Assembly (NCBI RefSeq): GCF_963678635.1
Contig: NC_087069.1
Coordinates: 3,360,166 to 3,424,165, forward strand
Direction: 5' to 3'
Origin: Symsagittifera roscoffensis
Lineage: Eukaryota > Xenacoelomorpha > Acoela > Convolutidae
DNA: 64,000 nt
Shown here: positions 59,200 to 64,000 of the stretch, in pieces
Layout of the letters: each line of letters starts with the position of its first letter
Numbering within the stretch: position 1 is the stretch's first letter
Made by a program: the position numbers and the translations under genes
The notes under the pieces: generated by a model
What the model saw: the letters and a program-made list of their open reading frames with translations, nothing else
The model's database searches: none
What the model was told of the DNA's origin: nothing

Positions 59200-60560
59200 A
59201 AAAAGGTCAATTAAAATGGGCCCTTCCGTCATGCGACGGTACGTGTACAGGTTGGATAGGGCCGTACCAACGCTGTATATATACATCGGTGAAATTTTAT
59301 GAATAAGGCAGAGGATTGCTTTCCTCAAACTTATTTTTGTGCTGCTCCTCCGTTACACGCAAAAATTAGTGGAACAAAGCTGCTTCTCGAGTTTTAACGA
59401 TTGTGCCGCTAGAATCGTTACAGAGCAGTTCACAAGAACAAGGAAGGGTGTTGGACGACGTGTCCAGCCTTCCGGGAAGAAAAAAGAGCGTTGTTTCTCC
59501 GGATTCCAGAATCCGGAAGGGTCTCGGGAAAGAACTGCAACTCCTGATTTTAACAACTTTTAGCTTCTCGGAATGTCTTGAGTTGAATTTAATCAATACC
59601 AAAATCATTTTTAGATCATGAGAAGCTAGGAGTTGGGTGGAAGGGTTGATCCATCTTCGATGGAGATGATGATTTTTATCTACTGAACAAATACAATAAT
59701 GATATAGTATAAGTAGTAGCCCTGTTTTTAGGAGTGACCTCGTGGTCTGGGGATACTGAGACCCAGCCATGAGCTCACTATTTTGCTTATAATTGAATTA
59801 ATTAGTGTGTTCTGATCGAAGCCGGAAAGTAACGATTTTGGTCGACCCGATATTTGAAAGAGCACCAAAAGAACTGACTTTGGCAGAGACGATGAAAAGG
59901 ATGTAGAGCTGTGTTTATACGCTAGCCAGTCGTTTTAGAACCTAGCATTATTTTCCGTCGATATGCACTTCGGGGCGAATGTTAGATAGATGTTTTATAG
60001 GGAATGGTACATAGGGCGGAAGGGTAGTTCGGAACGCTGAAGCCTACCGGATTCCCGTGAATAGTTTATTTAACCTAGTTAAGACCGAAAATTCACGAAC
60101 CAGGAAGGGTGGGGGGATTGGCCTTCTCGTCGTTCCCTGAGAAATCTGTGACCAAAAACACTTAAAGATATAGAGAAAACCAACAAAAAGTAGTATAGTA
60201 CCTGAAAAAAAAAACAAATAAATAGCAGAAAAAACCAAAAACATTTAAAAAATGTAAAATCAGTAGAAGTCATCCCCCAAGACAAGAAGTGATCCGACCC
60301 TCCCGTTTGTTGTTGTTAGATATATTGCTGTTACAGGCATTTTTATCAGTCAGAATCTTTACGATCAAATTTGTGGCCCGTTTGTGGTACTTGTACTGTA
60401 GGGTTATTTGAGTATTTAAGCACGTTAATGCTAATTTGCGCTCAATCTGGAAGGGTCTTGGGATTAGAGAAGAAGACCGATCCGAGAAGACTGATTAGAG
60501 AAGAAGACTGATCCTTGGGATTAGAGAAGAAGACTGATCCTGAATCGTCTGTTGGGTATC
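59200..60560. other. Less AT-rich island, no gene identified
   Basis: This stretch is visibly richer in G and C than its flanks, with short words such as TCCGGATTCCAGAATCCGGA (inverted repeat, about 59498-59518). Frames overlap on both strands (59339-59770) but none shows a domain. It could be an inserted element or a non-coding RNA locus. Confidence 0.3.
60459..60541 (+). repeat. Short tandem repeat, three units of 25-31 bp
   Basis: The unit GGATTAGAGAAGAAGAC-GATCC occurs twice in full with a variant in between (GAGAAGACTGATTAGAGAAG). Confidence 0.8.
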
Positions 60561-60609
60561 GTTAACAAGTTTTGTATCCCTTTAGGTACAAAAAAAAGGA
60601 TATTAATCT

Positions 60610-60930
60610 GTGGGAGGCTGGACAGTTTGAAACTTTGAAAGTATGACTACTGGTCTTTTACCAGGATTGACCTTCATACATCAAAAAGCCTTTCACACAA
60701 TTTCAAACAAAAAAATGTTTATCAAATAATTCCATAAATCATGCTTTTCATACAATTTCACAAGTGAAACCAATAAAAAAAAGCAAGTCAAAAAATGAAC
60801 TAGAAAGCATGACTTGTCTTCTACCTCGGGTTTACCTCCACACACCAAAGTGCTTCAAACACAATTCCAAACACCAATAAAGTTTATCATACAAGATTGT
60901 CTCTGGAATCCAAGAACATACAGCCATAAA
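60610..60930 (+). repeat. About 170-bp satellite, left block
   Basis: Two units built on ACCTTCATACATCAAAAAG / ACCTCCACACACCAAAGTG, followed by CACAATTTCAAAC, TTTATCA, CATAATTCCATA-like and TTTCACAA-TGAAACCAAT phrases. Confidence 0.75.
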
Positions 60931-61303
60931 GTTGTGCGCCTTTTCAATGCACAGTTTGACCTGGTAATGGTTTCGCATATTTTTAAGAGCTACCTAAGAT
61001 GCTCCCAATTTCTTTACCGTATTGCAATCAGGAATGTAAGATGCCAGCCGATTCCGGATTTTCTGATCATTTTTAAACGGATTGCCATTAGTCGTGCTTT
61101 GTGTAGGAAATTGTTGTTTATTTATTTATTTTTTCAGTCTGATTGACATCCCTTAATTCTAATGAACCCACGATGTAGTATTTTTTCCGAATTTTTTGAG
61201 TTTAATTGCAGTGTTTTTCAAAAAAAAATCAAAAGACCTTTTCTTTGTCTTTAGTTCACGCGTGAACTGCAACTAAAGAGGGATAATTATCTTTGATAAA
61301 GTT

Positions 61304-61649
61304 ATGATGTATCATTACTTCAAAGAAAAGCTCCTTGTTGATTATCCAGAGCTTAATCCCCTTTCTGAAGTATCTGTAATGGTTAGTTTTTGTTGATTGT
61401 ATCGATTGTACTTTATATTTTTGTTCGTTTGTAGTTATGTTTAATTTGTTTTAGAACCGCATCCTGATTGTCGTGGCTCTCTTTGCTCTCACTTTTGGAG
61501 CCTTTGTTCATGCCCGTGCGAACGACGCGAGGATAATGATGGAAAGGGAAAATGGTGGAGTAGACGCTCAAATAGATGAACTCGACGACGAAAGAATAGG
61601 AGTATTCAAAGCTATCAGCAAAATCTTGAACATGTTCGGACGAAAATAA
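61304..61649 (+). CDS. Small secreted precursor of an amphipathic, C-amidated peptide (antimicrobial/cytolytic-like)
   Basis: Two exons: 61304-61381 and 61455-61649 (TAA). The 73-nt intron starts GTTAGT and ends TTGTTTTAG. The ATG at 61379 sits at the last three bases of exon 1. Starting there gives 65 residues opening with a classic signal peptide (NRILIVVALFALTFGAFVHA). The in-frame ATG at 61304 would instead add 25 residues and bury the signal, so I prefer 61379. An acidic propeptide follows, ending DDER. The last 17 codons (61596-61646) encode a 14-residue stretch with alternating hydrophobic residues and Lys at positions 5 and 9, then GRK, a standard amidation and dibasic-trim signal. 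This layout fits linear antimicrobial or venom peptides. Activity is inference, and no family is claimed. Confidence 0.65.
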
Positions 61650-62175
61650 TTTAAAAACTGTCTGAACGATGAACTGTAACGAAGCTCAAAATGGAAAAAA
61701 CCAAAAAACAAAGACTTTCGATTTAATAAGTTTCTGCTAAGCTGCTCTTTTCTTTATGGCCCGAAGCTGAAGTCGCAAAAGTGTACTAACTCTTGAATTT
61801 GAATTGGTTTTTTAACTCCTCAGACCGTCCTACTTGCCTTTGTCAACCTTGGGCTGAAACAATTTCTCTTAAAGAGCACCAAACTTTAAAATTACACGAA
61901 GTTAGCAAAGAAATTTACTATTCATTTTCTTCGAAAGTAAAGATCAACACCTTAAGGATGTGTGTAAGCATAACGTGATATGGATTATTATTTTAACTCA
62001 ATTTCAAAAGCAAATGAGGGCAAGCATAATCGAGTTTTGTTTATTGAATTCGTTTTATCGTAAGCTTGAAGTGTTAGAACCGATAATTTGCACTGATGTT
62101 ATTTAACGTTTAAGTTAAAAATGATCAAAATTATTTCATTGCTACAAAATATTGCTGCAAAGTTTGGCAAGGAGG
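61650..62175. other. Downstream flank of the peptide gene
   Basis: No gene recognised. The plus frame 61793-61978 has no domain. No clear poly(A) signal can be fixed from sequence alone. Confidence 0.3.
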
Positions 62176-62179
62176 TTAA

Positions 62180-62462
62180 TACTAAAGTTTCATGTTCCCG
62201 GGTTCACCTCCACACGAGGAAAACACTAGTCAAAAAATTACAAATAAAACCAATGAAAATCACTAGTCATACAATTTCAAACTATGAAAAGATGACTACT
62301 GATTTTTTACCCCGAACACCAAAAAGCTTTGCACACAATTCCAAACACAAAAATGTTTATGATACAATTCCATATATTATACCATTCATACAATACCATT
62401 CATAAACTTTCGAAATGAAACCAATGAAAGAACCGCTAGTCATACAATTTTGAAGTATTATA
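62180..62462 (+). repeat. About 170-bp satellite, middle block
   Basis: Units with CACTAGTCATACAATTTCAAA, CACCAAAAAGCTTTGCACAC and GAAACCAATGAAAGAACCGC. Interrupted at its right end by the MITE. Confidence 0.75.
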
Positions 62463-63143
62463 CTGAGCTGATTTAAATTAAACGGACAAGACTCCTTAAA
62501 CTTGAAATTTAAAACGCGTTTTTCTCAAATTGGGTTTAGTTTAGATGATAACTTAAGAAGACAAAACTTGTTAAAATTATAGTAGAATTAATATGTTGTA
62601 ATTTGTTTTGCAAAATTCGGGCCCAAAATTTTACCCAAAAATTGGGTCATTTTGGCTTTTCATAGTTAATCAAAAATTCCGCCAAAAATACCCAGTCAAA
62701 CACATAAATATATCAAAGAGAGCGCCTTACGTAGTCCAACAAATTTTAAGAAGGGTATATTCTAAAAAAACTGCAAACCGTTTTAAAATTGTTTTTGAAT
62801 CAAAAGTGGGTATTTTATATAGTAAAAACTACCTTTTGAGAATATACCCTTGTTAAAATTTGTTGGGCTACGTACGGGGCTCACTTTGATATAATTATGT
62901 CTGTGATCGAATTGTTGTTTTTGGTGTAATTTTTGATTAACTAAGAAAAGCAAAAATGACCCATTTTAGGGGTACAATTTTGGGCCCGAATTTTGCAAAA
63001 CAAATTATACCATATTAATTCTGCTATAATTTTTGGCAAGTTTTGTCTCATAAATTTTCACCTAAACTCAACACAATTTGAGAAAAACGCGTTTTAAATT
63101 TCAAGTTTAACCCGTTTTGTCCGGTTAATTTAATTCAGCACTG
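62463..63143. mobile_element. 681-bp palindromic MITE (Tc1/mariner-like) with TA target sites
   Basis: The whole element folds back: the left half (from CTGAGCTGATTTAAATTAA) matches the reverse complement of the right half (ending TTAATTTAATTCAGCACTG). A direct TA flanks each end (62461-62462 and 63144-63145). Inner landmarks pair too, such as AAAACGCGTTTTTCTCAAAT, TTGCAAAATTCGGGCCC and CCAACAAATTTTAA. No transposase frame remains. TA duplication and the CAGTGCTG-like end suggest a Tc1/mariner source. Confidence 0.85.
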
Positions 63144-64000
63144 TAGTATGATTAGTCTTCTAGGCCAGGTTGACCTTCATACACCAAAAAACTCGGCATA
63201 GAAATCCATACAACAAGAATGTTTATAATACATTCCCTTTATCATTTTGCTCATAAGATTTCACAAATGAAACCAATGAAAGATAAATTTAGTCAAACAA
63301 TGAACTAGTAAAGCATGACTAGTCTTCTACCCCGGTTGTTGAATTGAATTCACCAAAAAGGCTTCGAATACAATTCCAAACGACTAATAAAGTATATCAT
63401 ACAGTTCCATATACCATGATAGTCATACAATTTCACAAATGAAGACTATGAACAAACGCTAGTCATACAGCTCAAAACTGTATACGTTTCCAAAACACAA
63501 AACATTTTATAGTCATACAATTCCAAACAACAAAACATTTTATCATACAATTTCTTTCATCATGATAGTCATGCAATTTCACAAATGGAGCCAATGGACA
63601 ACTGCAAGTCATACACCATACACCAAAAAGCTCTGCACACAACTTCAAACAACAAATTGTTTATCATACAATTCTATATTTCTTGCTATTCATACATTTT
63701 GACAGATGAAACTTTTGAAAAAACCGCTAGTCATACAAATTTGAACTGCTATAGTACGATTAGTCCTCTACGCCACGTTGACCTCCATACATCAAACGCT
63801 TAGCATAGAAATCCATACAACAAAAATGTTTACAATACATTTCCACACATCATGCTATTCATACATTTTCACAATTGAAACCAATGAAAGATAAAGCTAG
63901 TCAGATAATGAAGTAATAAAGCATGACTAGTCTTCTACCCCAGGTTGACCTCCATACACCAAAAATGCTTCGAATACAGTTCCAAATAACAGTAAAGTTT
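63144..64000 (+). repeat. About 170-bp satellite, right block (runs off the window)
   Basis: Successive units are marked by GGTTGACCTTCATACACC (63168), a variant at 63333, ATACACCAAAAAGCTCTGC (63607), GTTGACCTCCATACATC (63776) and GGTTGACCTCCATACACC (63945). Spacings cluster at about 170 bp, with one longer irregular interval. Confidence 0.8.

Noticed and set aside
60600-64000. CRISPR array
   Set aside because: Units are about 170 bp, diverged along their whole length, with no short conserved repeat and unique spacers, and the context is eukaryotic.

Overview
This is AT-rich eukaryotic DNA, most likely from an invertebrate animal. The host-type genes are metazoan families (a DNAJB12/B14-like co-chaperone and a RAB18-like GTPase) with GT-AG introns that are mostly 54-76 nt. 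The mobile elements are types common in invertebrates: a Polinton/Maverick virus-like element, a Ty3-type LTR retrotransposon, an Ingi-like LINE and tRNA-like SINEs. I cannot name the phylum. A 200-base run of N (30173-30372) is a scaffold gap. The window is mostly repeats and decayed elements.

Layout. 1-3.3 kb is AT-rich, with a 244-bp tandem duplication; one copy carries a small Cys-rich, signal-peptide-like ORF. 3.3-7.2 kb holds a ~1.68-kb tandem duplication. Unit 1 contains a coherent four-exon gene end, unit 2 carries disabled equivalents, and a third partial copy follows. 8.0-11.2 kb is a nearly perfect 1.62-kb tandem duplication with a CpG-rich motif cluster. 12.6-22.8 kb is an array of related units of about 2 kb with remnants of one minus-strand coding family. 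24.3-30.2 kb is a decayed minus-strand Polinton block (capsid, small basic protein, penton, integrase, accessory ORFs, packaging ATPase), with its ATPase end duplicated against the gap. 30.4-33.4 kb is a decayed minus-strand Ty3-like element.

34-64 kb has few genes. A P-loop ATPase with one internal stop lies at 34.7-35.4 kb. A DNAJB12-like gene with the J-domain HPD changed to QPD lies at 39.5-40.4 kb. A decayed LINE with C-terminal C2H2 fingers lies at 43.9-46.7 kb. A RAB18-like gene, probably a pseudogene, spans 54.5-59.1 kb with a 4-kb intron full of repeats. A two-exon gene at 61.3-61.65 kb encodes a small secreted precursor that looks like an amphipathic, C-amidated antimicrobial or cytolytic peptide. 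The window ends in a ~170-bp satellite interrupted by that gene and by a 681-bp palindromic TA-flanked MITE.

The strand composition is asymmetric. The plus strand is T/G-rich from about 11 to 33 kb and A/C-rich from about 34 to 58 kb. The genes do not form an operon-like system. The only co-arranged set is the Polinton block, whose capsid, packaging and integration genes are packed head to tail.
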